A stretch of DNA of 23,587 nt from Nemertoderma westbladi (taxonomy: Eukaryota; Xenacoelomorpha; Nemertodermatida; Nemertodermatidae). The translations under genes were made by a program, and so were the position numbers. Positions 1 to 9,649 of the stretch are shown here, in pieces (position 1 is the stretch's first letter; the number at the start of each line of letters is the position of its first letter). The notes beneath the pieces were generated by a model. It was not told where the DNA came from, did no database searches, and saw only the letters and a program-made list of their open reading frames with translations. The DNA lies in NCBI GenBank assembly GCA_032718475.1, contig JAUCBJ010005224.1, forward strand, positions 1 to 23,587, in the 5' to 3' direction.

Positions 1-217
1 CAAAGTTCTATAAAGTTTAAATAAATGCATAATTACAAAAAATTTCCCCACAAATAAATAATATTAAGTTACACATTATACTTTAAAGTAAGTACCGGTA
101 CACAGTAACTGTGAATGTGTCCATCTTTATCCATAGTTGTAACTTAAGGAAAACATCATAATAAAACCCGTGGCACCTATTTTACTTTCACTTTCATATT
201 AATTTACTGTTTTTTAG

Positions 218-489
218 GTTGGCTTTGGGATATGACTGGAACCTACGATTTAACCTTCTACTTCGCCGGCACTGTAATGGCGACCGCTGGGATCATCTGT
301 CTGCCGATTCGTCGCCTTGCCGCATGGGAGCGTCGCCGCGCGGAACGGAACCTTTTGTCTCCTGGCAGCGCCGACGAGGTGAACTTTAACCCCAGATTGG
401 AGAAACCGGCCGCGGAAAGTCTTCCTACTAATGGAAACGTACAGAATGGGAAGGTGGAAGTAGTGGACCGTATAACATCAGTTGTATAA
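218..489 (+). CDS. Last coding exon of a monocarboxylate-transporter-like (SLC16/MFS) protein
   Basis: A pyrimidine-rich tract ending in TTTTTTAG at 211-217 is a good splice acceptor. The exon then reads (G)WLWDMTGTYDLTFYFAG before a hydrophobic helix ending in CLPIRRLA. In SLC16 transporters the motif GWLxDxTGxYxxxFYxAG precedes the last transmembrane helix, so this is the C-terminal end of such a protein, with one membrane segment (about residues 8-24 from the first in-exon Met) and a basic cytosolic tail of about 60 residues. The known role of the family is proton-linked or facilitated transport of monocarboxylates or related small molecules at the plasma membrane; the substrate cannot be told from this exon. 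The tail ends in TSVV, which fits a class I PDZ-binding C-terminus (inference). The stop is TAA at 487-489. The first base or bases belong to a codon split by the intron (phase inferred from the GT at 218-219). Upstream exons lie outside the window. Confidence 0.85.
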
Positions 490-1366
490 GCCATAAATCG
501 CAAAAATTAATAGCTAGCGAGGCGATATTATTACTTATTGAGAATAGTATATGGAGAAATATACAATGACTGAAGAGTCAAGGAATATTATGGTAATTTT
601 AGAAAATTCAACGCGTTTATTTGGCGCAAGCAATATAGATTTGTAAACAAGAAATTTAGACTGAAGAATGAAGTTAATTCGGAATCACACAGCTGATACA
701 CCTTAAACAAATAGGTTACTTCTGGTGCGATATTATATTAAGCATAGCTAAAACCTACACAATTTATTTGTGATTGCGATCTATCTGATGTTGTTACGGT
801 TACCCAACCCAAAGTATCCATCAACACTTTTTCTGAGACCAAACTTTCCTTTCACCTTTGATCTCATATTGCCTACCTATAACGTCGATATTGGTGTCTC
901 TAGGTTGCTGTCAATTTGTAAATATAATTTGACATGTCTAAATACTAATTTTATTCTCTATATCAGAATCGAAAAAAGAAGTTTGATCTCGAAAGAAGTG
1001 TCTATTGTCTCTTTGGGCTACCCCATTATGTTATAGAGGCCTGTCTGGTGGAATCACATGGCAATAGCCGCGCGCAATTAATTAATTGTTAATTTATCTA
1101 ATTAATTTTTTATGATTTATACCTAGAACAACATCGAGTTCTTGCCTATCAAATATGAATTTCGAAAATACAGATTTCGAATAACAATATAGAATAAAAA
1201 AGACAAGATATTAATTTATAAACAGAAATTAAAAAAACATTCATATGCTATATGGACTTGATCAAAGTTGCTAACTTTGAAGTCATTTTTCTCCCGGATG
1301 GTCACAACAATTTCATCAATAAACTAAAGTCTATTTTAATTGGATAGCGGCATATTTTTGTCCTAA
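490..1366 (+). other. Probable 3' UTR and AT-rich downstream sequence of the transporter gene
   Basis: No coding sequence is convincing here; an 88-codon open frame at 770-1036 has no recognisable features. The first clean AATAAA after the transporter stop is at 1193-1198, so the 3' UTR could be about 0.7 kb, but I see no GU-rich element that settles the cleavage site. Confidence 0.35.
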
Positions 1367-1420
1367 CCCCCCCCCCCCCCCCCCCCCCTAGTGCGCCCCC
1401 TAGCGGCATATTTTTGTCCT
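1345..1420. repeat. 20-bp direct repeat flanking a 22-base poly-C tract
   Basis: The sequence TAGCGGCATATTTTTGTCCT occurs at 1345-1364 and again at 1401-1420. Between them lie C22 (1367-1388) and a short GTGCGCCCCC stretch. The second copy is the outer end of the fold-back element that follows, so the first may be a solo or truncated end of the same family. Confidence 0.8.
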
Positions 1421-2396
1421 TAACTTCGCCAGGTTAGTGAGGAACGGATTTTAGGCTTATTCTGCTCAGAATATAACGATTTTATTCAAATCCAATTTCA
1501 TGATTTTATTATTTTATTTTATTATTTAAAAACGCTGTGAAAAAATACAACATTTGCAAAATTATATTTCAACATTCATGATTTTGCACTCTAATACAGC
1601 AATTTTAATTGATGGTTTCAAAAATATATGAGTTTAGAGCTTTTTATTTAATGGCATTGCAATAATTATGTCTCAAATGCATCCAAATCGTTGTTTTTCT
1701 GTAATTATCGGAATCGTGTAAAGTTAATAAATTAAACGAATTTCCTTTCAACAATTTAGGTGGAAAGTTTCCATAGCAACAGACAAACTACAGAATTATT
1801 GATAATATGTTGAAATTGATATAATAATCTGAAATTGAAAATCTATACAAAGTTATCAAAATAAGGAGATAAGAAAAAAAACTTTTATTTTGTAATAATA
1901 TCTATATTAATGGACTCATAAGGTATTACGTCCAACAATAACAAAAAAGTAATGCCAACCACAATGGTCTGTCTGCTACAAAAAATGAAAAAGGCTTGGT
2001 AACATTAACAATAAATAATAGTTACAATTTTATCACGTCTTATCAAACATCTAAACGATTCAAATAATTATTCCTGAAAAACAACGATTTGGATGCAATT
2101 GGGACGTAATTATTGCGATGTCACGAAATAAAAACCTCTAAACCCATATATTTTAGAAACCAGTTCTTTTCTCAATCACTGATCTATTAGAGTGCAAAAT
2201 CTCGAATGTTAGTTAGAACACAAATTTTTATAAGATGCATTTTTACACAACGTTTTTGAATGAGAAAACACAATAAAATCATAAAACTGGAAGTGGATTT
2301 GAATAAAATATTGATAATCCGAACAGAATGCGCACAAAATGAGCTCCCTACGATCAAATCTCTCGAAGTTATGGACAAAAGTAATACGCAGCTGTC
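1401..2396. mobile_element. Fold-back (long inverted repeat) element, non-autonomous
   Basis: The left arm (about 1401-1735) and the reverse complement of the right arm (about 2060-2396) align over their whole length with many mismatches. Shared blocks include TTTGTCC-TAACTTCG near the ends, ATTTTATTCAAATCCA, GATTTTGCACTCTAATA, GGTTT-AAAATATATG-GTTTAGAG and GCATCCAAATCGTTGTTTTT at the inner end. The loop of about 325 bp is AT-rich and encodes nothing recognisable. The structure fits a fold-back DNA transposon or MITE with very long TIRs; two opposed copies of one repeat family is the alternative. No target-site duplication was found with confidence. The arms are clearly diverged, so the insertion is old. 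Confidence 0.75.
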
Positions 2397-2560
2397 TAAT
2401 TTCACCGATCAGATTAAGGTCCCATCTTAGAGTTGTTGTCGCTAAATCCCTTGCATTGAAGTCATATTCGTATTGGCATTCATAAAATGTGTGATTTTAT
2501 CACAAAAAAATTAAACTTTTGTCCGGGTTCGCCATTTAACTTTATATTTCAATCGCGTAT

Positions 2561-2636
2561 GAGAACCACCCTAGTAACTGAGAACCACCCTAGTAACTGA
2601 GAACCACCCTAGTAACTGAGTAACACCCTAGTAACT
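2561..2636. repeat. 19-bp tandem repeat, four copies
   Basis: The unit GAGAACCACCCTAGTAACT occurs at 2561-2579, 2580-2598 and 2599-2617 without change, with a fourth, variant copy (GAGTAACACC...) at 2618-2636. Confidence 0.95.
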
Positions 2637-3872
2637 TTCTTTATGAAATTAAATAAATAACGTAACTATTTACATCGTTGTATGAAAAGTATAAATTTTC
2701 GGCGATATGACCCGAATGTATTTGTACCGAGCGAACGCAGAGAGGGGGGGTTGGCATAAATAAACAGGGACCTTTTCAGACTAATTATATACGTTATTAT
2801 AAAGTATTATTTATAGTATTATGTAATTATATTTATAGGGGAATATTTACTTCCTAGAACACCTTATAACAGGATAAGGAATGGCATGTTAATTATATAC
2901 ACTAGCGTAGTGGATAACTCGTTGGGTTTATGAATGGCGAATCCCACCCTCCTTGTGGGGCGAGCCACGCAGTAAAGGCGAGCCTTAGCGCACAATTATA
3001 ATTAGTAAATAGGGCAAAATTTCATCTCCGCCTGTCTGTCCGTCTGTAATGAAAAATTAATTCGTAACTAACTTTTGAAGATTTTCACCATTTTCAACCA
3101 AATTTCGTATGGGCATACTAGAGAAAAAGTTCCAATATGTTTGAAAGTTACGGGCAAATACCTCTCGAACTGTTGACTCCAGATCAAATCGAACTTGCTC
3201 AAGTTCGCGTGCTGCGCGACGCCCCACGAACGTGTAACTACGTACATGTAACTGTGAAATAGTTGTAACTTTTTCCTTTTTAAATGTATGCCTGGAAAAT
3301 ATGTCGCCCTGTTTGATTTTGCAGTGCGAAATTAATTCCATACAAATAAATACAAATTAATAAATAAATAACTTATCGACATTCAGTACGCTTAATATAA
3401 TATATTATCTGTAATAACTATAACAACTGTTCGGTAAATAATCTGAGAAGAATGATCACAGGGGCCATAGATTAACTTAATTTTAATAATTAATTATAGT
3501 TAAGTTGTCCTTGATTATGATGGTTTTATGGTTTTATTATGTTTCATAAATTAAAATAATTATCATCATTGTAATGTGCATTTAATTGATTGTAGTTTTA
3601 GCTTATCGTTTAGTGCCGCCATTACAGTATATGTATCTAATTTATACCCATTTGTATTTATAATATTGTATTTTTTATTGTCATTGCTTTTTCTGCATAA
3701 TATTGTTTCTTGCTTTTCGTATTGGCGCTTTCAACATGAACATTTCATGGGTTCATTTATTTTATAAAAAGATTACCGGTTGCAAATATTACTACACTAC
3801 ACCATTAATTAAAACCAGCGCCGCCAATTTCCTATATTTTACTTTACGTTAAATTGTATATAAATGCACTTA
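2637..3872. other. AT-rich intergenic sequence, nothing firmly identified
   Basis: At 2930-3060 there is a GC-richer patch with GGGGCGAGCC and the simple motif CTGTCTGTCCGTCTGT, which looks like degraded repeat sequence. A 94-codon minus frame at 3057-3341 has no recognisable domain. The remainder is AT-rich sequence without RNA genes or motifs I can support. Confidence 0.4.
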
Positions 3873-5170
3873 CCGTCACCGGTACCTTCCGGCACCGGTA
3901 CCTTCCAGGACCGGTACATTCCGGCATCGGTACCTTCCGGCACCGGTACCTTCCAGGACCGGTACATTCCGGCATCGGTACCTTCCGGCACCGGTACATT
4001 CCGGCATCGGTACCTTCCGGCACCGGTACATTCCGGCATCGGTTCCTTCCGGCACCGGTACCTTCCAGGACCGGTACATTCCGGCATCGGTACCTTCCGG
4101 CACCGGTACCTTCCAGGACCGGTACATTCCGGCATCGGTACCTTCCGGCACCGGTACCTTCCAGGACCGGTACATTCCGGCATCGGTACCTTCCGGCACC
4201 GGTACCTTCCGGGACCGGTACATTCCGGCATCGGTACCTTCCGGCACCGGTACCTTCCAGGACCGGTACCTTCCGGCACCGGTACATTCCGGCATCGGTA
4301 CCTTCCGGCACCGGTACCTTCCAGGACCGGTACATTTCGGAACCGCAGCCTTTCAGGACCGGTACCTTCCGGCAACGGTACCTTCCGGCGCTGGAACCTT
4401 CCAGGACCGGTACCTTCCGGCATCGGTACCTTCCGGCAACGGTACCTTCCGGCACTGGAACCTTCCAGGACCGGTACCTTAAGGCATCGGTACCTTCCGG
4501 CATCGGTACCTTCCGGCACCGGTACCTTCCGGGACCGGTACATTCCGGCAACGGTACCTTCCGGTACCAGTACCTTCCAGGACCGGTACATTCCGGCATC
4601 GGTACCTTCCGGCACCGGTACCTTCCAGGACCGGTACATTCCGGCATCGGTACCTTCCGGCACCGGTACATTCCGGCATCGGTACCTTCCGGCACCGGTA
4701 CCTTCCGGGACCGGTACATTCCGGCATCGGTACCTTCCGGCACCGGTACCTTCCAGGACCGGTACCTTCCGGCACCGGTACATTCCGGCATCGGTACCTT
4801 CCGGCACCTTCCAGGACCGGTACCTTCCAGGACCGGTACATTTCGGAACCGCAGCCTTTCAGGACCGGTACCTTCCGGCAACGGTACCTTCCGGCACTGG
4901 AACCTACCAGGACCGGTACCTTCCGGCATCGGTACCTTCCGGCAACGGTACCTTCCGGCACTGTAACCTTCCAGGACCGGTACCTTAAGGCATCGGTACC
5001 TTCCGGCATCGGTACCTTCCGGCACCGGTACCTTCCGGGACCGGTACATTCCGGCATCGGTACCTTCCGGCACCGGTACCTTCCGGCACCGGTACCTTCC
5101 GGCACCGGTACCTTCCGGCACCGGTACCTTCCGGTACCGGTAACTGACGGCATTGGTACCGTCCGTGACC
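3873..5170. repeat. GGTACC minisatellite: about 80 copies of a 16-bp unit, partly in 48-bp triplets
   Basis: The array is built from 16-bp units, mainly GGTACCTTCCGGCACC, GGTACCTTCCAGGACC and GGTACATTCCGGCATC. These often follow one another as a 48-bp higher-order unit. A variant block containing CATTTCGGAACCGCAGCC and a later GGTACCTTAAGGCATC marker appears twice with an offset of 506 bp (4329/4835 and 4473/4979), so a segment of the array has itself been duplicated. Units start and end with palindromic halves (GGTACC, ACCGGT), so strong secondary structure is likely. The array is GC-rich in AT-rich flanks, with sharp edges. Because the unit lacks stop codons in several frames and 48 is divisible by three, both strands show long open frames of 139-442 codons; they are by-products of the repeat and not genes. 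Confidence 0.97.
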
Positions 5171-5412
5171 ACAATCTGATGAATTGATAGATTTATTGAA
5201 TTTTACCGCACCACTAAACGATACAAATTACCTTTTAGTACATTGTAATGTTGTTTCTTTAGTCTGGACTCGAAGGGTCTTTGGCTGTGTAGAAGAGGCC
5301 TGACTGATTGATTAACTATAGGCCTACTAGGGTACCTGGGAATGTCACGATTGGGCTGCCTACATTTGTTGCGCCGTTTACAGTGACAGTCTAAGCCGTA
5401 ATAAAGGATCTA
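5171..5412. other. Short spacer, no gene seen
   Basis: Ordinary sequence containing GAGGCCT and ATAGGCCTACTAGG motifs. No open frame, RNA or repeat boundary can be supported. Confidence 0.4.
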
Positions 5413-5458
5413 GGACAGTTCCCCCCCGGACACTTCCCCCCCGGACACTTCCCCCCCA
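5413..5458. repeat. C-rich tandem array (CCCCCCCGGACACTT unit), left boundary of the LINE nest
   Basis: GGACAGTT/GGACACTT blocks alternate with C7 runs about every 15 bp, for about three units. The same unit in reverse complement (GGGGGGAAGTGTCC) forms an array at 9650-9764, so the two arrays are inverted relative to each other around a 4.2-kb interval. Confidence 0.85.
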
Positions 5459-6370
5459 GTTAAAGTGTTAAAATTAATCTGGGTGCATCAAAGCAATAAA
5501 CAAAAGTTAAAGATGGTTACAGGACAAGTTGTATCTAAACATAAGTTTTTTCAAAATTATAAAAGAAACATTTTTATAGTCAAATTTTGTTTGTTTTTCT
5601 TTTAATTCCTTTAATTCTTTTAATTTCTTTTAATTGGAGGCTGCCGCCCCCAAACCCCCGCTTCTTTTCTTGGGGGTTATCGCCCCCAGACCCCGGCATT
5701 TCTCTGAGTGCCCGTGGTGAAAGGCTTAAGACCAATTTGAAATAATTAATTCATGTTTGTATCATCAGATAATAAATTGACTAAGCCTAAAGTAGGAGCT
5801 GTATTGAATGTTAACCAATTTAATATATAAATTACTACAATATTATATAATTCATTCAACAAAATCCTATTAAAAATATTGCAAGTAACCAGGAAATTTA
5901 ATATGTAGTGTGTATAATATCTATATAGTATGTATAGTAGTAATATATGTATCAATATGTAATGCTGAACACAGAATACAGGTCGACGCATGTCGATTTT
6001 ACCCTGGAGAGGTATAATTTTGATTGCAACAATAATATTCATCCCCATCTGCTACAATTTGAAGAAGACTATTACATAATAATACCTATAATTAAAACAA
6101 TTAATTATTATAATTCTATAGTTAATAAAAACAGTATATCATTCCGGGGATGGAATTTATAGGTCATCTAATATAATTAATTGTTTAAAGATTAGCAAAC
6201 AATACGATGTAATTGCATTGATAAAACCCATAAATAAAACTTGGATATAAAATGTAAAATCGGGATGCAAAAGATCACTTTCTGAGCTACGAAAGGAAAA
6301 TTGGATACAACTTATCTGGATACAAGCGGTCCGTTTACCTTACAAAATGAAAAATACGAATGTGCGAAGT
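5459..6370. other. AT-rich sequence between the C-rich array and the LINE A 3' end
   Basis: A GC-rich patch at about 5636-5700 has repeated G5/C5 blocks (GGCTGCCGCCCCC, TGGGGGTTATCGCCCCC) that can fold into short hairpins. The rest is AT-rich. Open frames at 5746-6048 (-) and 5947-6162 (+) look like chance. This could be internal sequence of whatever element the inverted C-rich arrays bound; nothing proves it. Confidence 0.4.
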
Positions 6371-6729
6371 TAATAATAATAATAATAATAATTCTTTATT
6401 TCAGGCACGATTGCCCATAAAAACAAACAAACAAACAAATATATATATAAAATATTATTAGCACAATCAAGGATATCTAGCCTAACTAAATATAATTAAT
6501 TTTAGTCATCAATATAAGATGGGTCCCGCATTAAAAATATTCTACTCGTTTTGTATACCTCATGAAACGTTGCAATTACCATTGTATTACACGAATTTGT
6601 TGCACGTAAAAATAGAGAATTAATTGCTGCAGCACGTATATGAATAAATTTGGGAATATTTAATACACCGAACATAAAAGAAACACTGGAGCCATAAGGG
6701 TACCCGAAAAAGCGTCTGGCCGCTGTATT
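6371..6729 (-). mobile_element. LINE A, 3' part: RT C-terminus, stop codon and 3' end with (ATT)n tail
   Basis: Read on the minus strand from 6729 this continues the interrupted LINE A reading frame: N-T-A-A-R-R-F-F-G-Y-P, then a C-terminal segment ending in DPSYIDD and a TAA at 6502-6504. The 3' UTR contains CCTGAAATAAAG and ends in a run of ATT/TAA triplets at 6371-6391, a typical 3' terminus for CR1/L2-type invertebrate LINEs. The upstream part of the same element is at 9153-9649, so a 2423-bp insertion (6730-9152) separates the two. TATT at 6726-6729 and 9152-9155 could be a very short target-site duplication. Confidence 0.8.
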
Positions 6730-7135
6730 TTTAATTTAATTTAATTTATTTTCGTACATTATATATATATATATGAAATGCATCATAACAATATAAGTAC
6801 AGCGTACCGGTATGTATTGTACAGTATACATATAAAGATTAGCACAAGGTAAATAATAATATATAATAAAGGTAAGATCAACAAGTGACGGCATAATAGA
6901 CACATCATAGAGATATCAGATCATTTTAAAAATACAGCAACAAAAGAAAAACTGACACAAAATTTGTCCGATAACGAAAGTAGTATTAACAAACTTTATA
7001 AATCGGTTATATAACATTATAAGACGGTGACAAAAACTTACAATTCCTTCGACTATATATCTGTGAGACTTAAAAGGTCGATTCCAAACATTACGTACGT
7101 TGTTCCACACCAGAGTACAGCAAGCACAAATATAC
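6730..7135 (-). mobile_element. LINE C fragment: RT C-terminal piece and 3' end with (TTAAA)n tail
   Basis: Starting near 7130 on the minus strand the translation reads L-V-W-N-N-V-R-N-V-W, then SHRYIVEGIVSF and NRFIKFVNTT. This matches, in the same order, the segment WNINVRIIFG...THRYIVENIVQF...SRFVSFAQSL of LINE B, so it is the same RT C-terminal region from a related but different element. The frame stops near 6916. The 3' region contains GAAAATAAATTAAATTAAATT and ends in a pentanucleotide tail at 6730-6750 that abuts LINE A exactly. It is strongly 5' truncated. Confidence 0.7.
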
Positions 7136-9152
7136 TGAATATATAATATAATATATAATATAAATAGAAATATAGACTATGGTAACTAAGTAGAAATGAT
7201 CAGCTTGTACACATATACGATAACATATAATCTAATTCTTCTGCAGAAAACCCCGGCACTTCTAAAGTGCTCAGCCGGCAATCCAAAAGTTCCCTACAAA
7301 TGCGCACTTTATAATTGTTAGCACCGTCACTGCATGGTACATACTTCAATATCTTAACTTGATTATGTTTTAATAATCTTAAATTGTGTTCATTACATAA
7401 ATTGCCAATTTTCCTAAAATTACACCCGGCACGAGATCTACAATCAAATAAAAATAATTCTGCCAAGAAACGAATAGATGGTTTTAAAGAGGTCAATAAA
7501 CTTTGAGCAAACGAAACAAACCTAGATTGAATCATTATACATGGGTGATTGAACTGCACAATATTTTCTACGATATATCTATGTGTTGTACGGGGTAAGC
7601 CAAAAATAATCCTCACATTGATATTCCAAGCACTATAAATACGTGTACATTGTGGAGAAAAAAGGTCCCAAAGACTACTACCATAAAAACATGTGGCATA
7701 AATTCGTTGTATGTTACACAATTGATACGGATCCGCGAAATAAAATTCTTGTCGTAATGCATTTATCTTTCCTATGAATTGACCGCGTTTACGTAAAGTA
7801 TCGGGTTCCATTGAATTCTTATAATCCATTACATTCCCAAGATGCAGCGCCTGCTTCACCCACGGAAGATTAACCCCATTTAAACCGATGTGAATATGAG
7901 GCTCCGACCATATGGAGTCGAAACGTATACATTTAGATTTCGATTTATCAGGATCGGCGTTCGTGCTAAATACGAGGTTGTGTTCCTTTGCAAAATCTTC
8001 ACAAAGAGATACCATGTATTGAAGACCAAGTATGGAGGGGCAGAGCAGAAGAATGTCATCGGCGTAAGCTAAGATCCCTAAGTAAACCTTTCCTATATGG
8101 CACCCTACTTTCGAAGATCGTAACTTTTTTATCAACTTGTCTAGTAGTACACAGAACAAAATTGGGCTGGCCGCGGAACCTTGTCTAACCCCGTTTGATA
8201 GAGTGAACGAGTCAGAATGCGAATTATTCCACCGCACACAACAGGATTGGTTACAGTAAATCCATAATAAAACACGAAGAAATAAAGCCGAGAAACCTTT
8301 CTTAATTAGTTCTAGGAATAATTTGCCCCATTCAACCATGTCGAACGCCTTTGACAAATCTAGTAGACAACCATAGACCGGAGTAGAATGCCGGGAGTAA
8401 TATCCAACGACCTCAGAGGCCGCCCAAGTACATTGGGTAGTACTGGAGCCAGACTGGAACCCAAACTGCAATTCGTCCAATAGCAACCTTTGTGACTGGG
8501 ATAGAAGCATTACCCACTCGAACAGTTTAATCAATAACGAGGATAGAGCAATCGCCCTGTAATTATTAGATGTATTCTGATTACCCAGTTTGTCTTTAAT
8601 TAATGGAATAATAACACATGTCAGGATGAACTGCGGAACGAAACCGTGAAATAAGAAAGAGTTGAACAATTTACTAATATGTAACCGTAATTCAGGAGGA
8701 CCATTAATCAAACAATCCGAGTCGAACCCAAAAGTAACGTCCGATTTTGAACTTTTTAATCTATGTAAGGCCTCGTCCACCAACTCGGGTGAGATTTTGT
8801 GAAAATCGTCTGTAGAACCTCTTAACTTATATTCAATTGTCTGTTTTAATTGTTCAATATCAGAGTCATACGGTTGATTGAATAAATCGGAGTAAATACT
8901 GGCAAACTTATTGGCTATAGACTGTGGATCGGAACAATCATCAACTGTAGCACTAACAGTACAGGGAACTGAACGAAGTTTCTTAATCTCTCTAAATATA
9001 TCTGAGTTAGTTTGCAAACAAGCCTGTATAAGTTTATCGCGGCGAACTTTATCTGCAGACTTCTTCAATCTACGTACAGCGTACTTGTACTGTGCTCTAG
9101 TAACCCGGCGCATATGAAATAGATGTTCATTCTCGGAAGCGTTGGGGCTGCT
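7136..9152 (-). mobile_element. LINE B, 5'-truncated, with intact reverse transcriptase ORF
   Basis: Minus-strand non-LTR retrotransposon inserted in the RT coding region of LINE A. It starts in the linker before the RT domain, lacks any endonuclease, and carries an uninterrupted RT and C-terminal region to a stop at 7200-7202. A short AT-rich 3' region (ATATTATATTATATATTCAG) runs to the LINE C fragment. The frame holds no stops or frameshifts over about 650 codons, which suggests a recent insertion. CR1/Jockey-like grouping is inferred from motif style; the exact clade needs a tree. Confidence 0.8.
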
Positions 9153-9587
9153 ATTATATGCTACTCTTAATTTATTATGCACAGAAGCAGAGTAATTTAA
9201 TCTAGACCACAAAGCGTTACAATAAAATTGAGTACAAAAACATCGAAATAATTTAACTTTTACGGCTGTAGTACAATTTGCAAATTTTCTAATAATGGTA
9301 TTAGCACGTTTATAAAATGATCTTAATTGATTATGAATATCCGAATTATCGTCTGTATTATCGCAAAGTATATGACCTAAATATTTAATCTCGTGCACTA
9401 TTGTTAACTTATTACTATTTAAAGATACTTGTCCTACATTTGAGTTTTTACACGATTTAGGGAAATAATACATGCATTTGGATTTTTTAAGATTAACCGT
9501 AATCGAATGTAGAAGTGCATATTTTTCAAAAATATGTAGCAGTTTTTGCAGTAATCGAATTTGAAAACATAGACAAATCATCGGCAT
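7200..9587 (-). CDS. Chimeric 795-codon ORF: LINE A RT thumb fused in frame to LINE B RT
   Basis: Codons 1-145 belong to LINE A: KYLGHILCDNTDD and KLRVAYN are typical of the thumb region after the YADD motif. From codon 146 the sequence is LINE B: a basic linker (RRVTRAQYKYAVRRLKK, about 160-176), then RT motifs PLIKDK (about 328-333), NNYRAIALSS (341-350), FGFQSGSSTTQC (376-387), LDLSKAFDMV (409-418), NGVRQGSAASPILF (465-478) and catalytic YADD (508-511). A thumb and C-terminal region with THRYIVENIV and the DCRSRAGCNFRKIG segment follow. The known role of such RTs is copying element RNA into DNA at a nicked target. The annotated Met is not a natural start: upstream, in another frame, LINE A continues with its own YADD. 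The fusion is an accident of insertion, so a functional chimeric protein is unlikely. Confidence 0.85.
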   Translation of the reverse strand: MPMICLCFQIRLLQKLLHIFEKYALLHSITVNLKKSKCMYYFPKSCKNSNVGQVSLNSNKLTIVHEIKYLGHILCDNTDDNSDIHNQLRSFYKRANTIIRKFANCTTAVKVKLFRCFCTQFYCNALWSRLNYSASVHNKLRVAYNSSPNASENEHLFHMRRVTRAQYKYAVRRLKKSADKVRRDKLIQACLQTNSDIFREIKKLRSVPCTVSATVDDCSDPQSIANKFASIYSDLFNQPYDSDIEQLKQTIEYKLRGSTDDFHKISPELVDEALHRLKSSKSDVTFGFDSDCLINGPPELRLHISKLFNSFLFHGFVPQFILTCVIIPLIKDKLGNQNTSNNYRAIALSSLLIKLFEWVMLLSQSQRLLLDELQFGFQSGSSTTQCTWAASEVVGYYSRHSTPVYGCLLDLSKAFDMVEWGKLFLELIKKGFSALFLRVLLWIYCNQSCCVRWNNSHSDSFTLSNGVRQGSAASPILFCVLLDKLIKKLRSSKVGCHIGKVYLGILAYADDILLLCPSILGLQYMVSLCEDFAKEHNLVFSTNADPDKSKSKCIRFDSIWSEPHIHIGLNGVNLPWVKQALHLGNVMDYKNSMEPDTLRKRGQFIGKINALRQEFYFADPYQLCNIQRIYATCFYGSSLWDLFSPQCTRIYSAWNINVRIIFGLPRTTHRYIVENIVQFNHPCIMIQSRFVSFAQSLLTSLKPSIRFLAELFLFDCRSRAGCNFRKIGNLCNEHNLRLLKHNQVKILKYVPCSDGANNYKVRICRELLDCRLSTLEVPGFSAEELDYMLSYMCTS

Positions 9588-9649
9588 ACATCATATGATT
9601 AGAGCGGACACCAGACATCATACAACCTACATTACTGTTAAGAACGGTC
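9153..9649 (-). mobile_element. LINE A, 5'-truncated RT fragment with a frameshift just after YADD
   Basis: On the minus strand from about 9648 the translation reads NSNVGCMMSGVRSNHMMYADDLSMFSNS, that is, the RT catalytic YADD motif (about 9586-9597) and its upstream context. A one- or two-base indel near 9555-9575 then shifts the frame into LQKLLHIFEKYALLHS and on to KLRVAYN, where LINE B interrupts it. The coding sequence meets the G-rich tandem array at 9650 with no gap, so LINE A has lost everything upstream of the palm domain. The frameshift makes it a dead copy. Confidence 0.8.

Noticed and set aside
770-1036. 88-codon plus frame after the transporter exon
   Set aside because: No domain, no start context, AT-rich composition; fits chance.
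3057-3341. 94-codon minus frame
   Set aside because: No recognisable family; overlaps what looks like degraded repeat sequence.
3839-5174. Long open frames on both strands (139-442 codons) in the GGTACC array
   Set aside because: They exist because the 16-bp unit is stop-free and repeats; both strands and several frames are equally open, with no start context or domain.
5746-6162. Open frames of 100 (-) and 71 (+) codons
   Set aside because: Low complexity, rich in I, N and Y as expected of AT-rich noncoding DNA.
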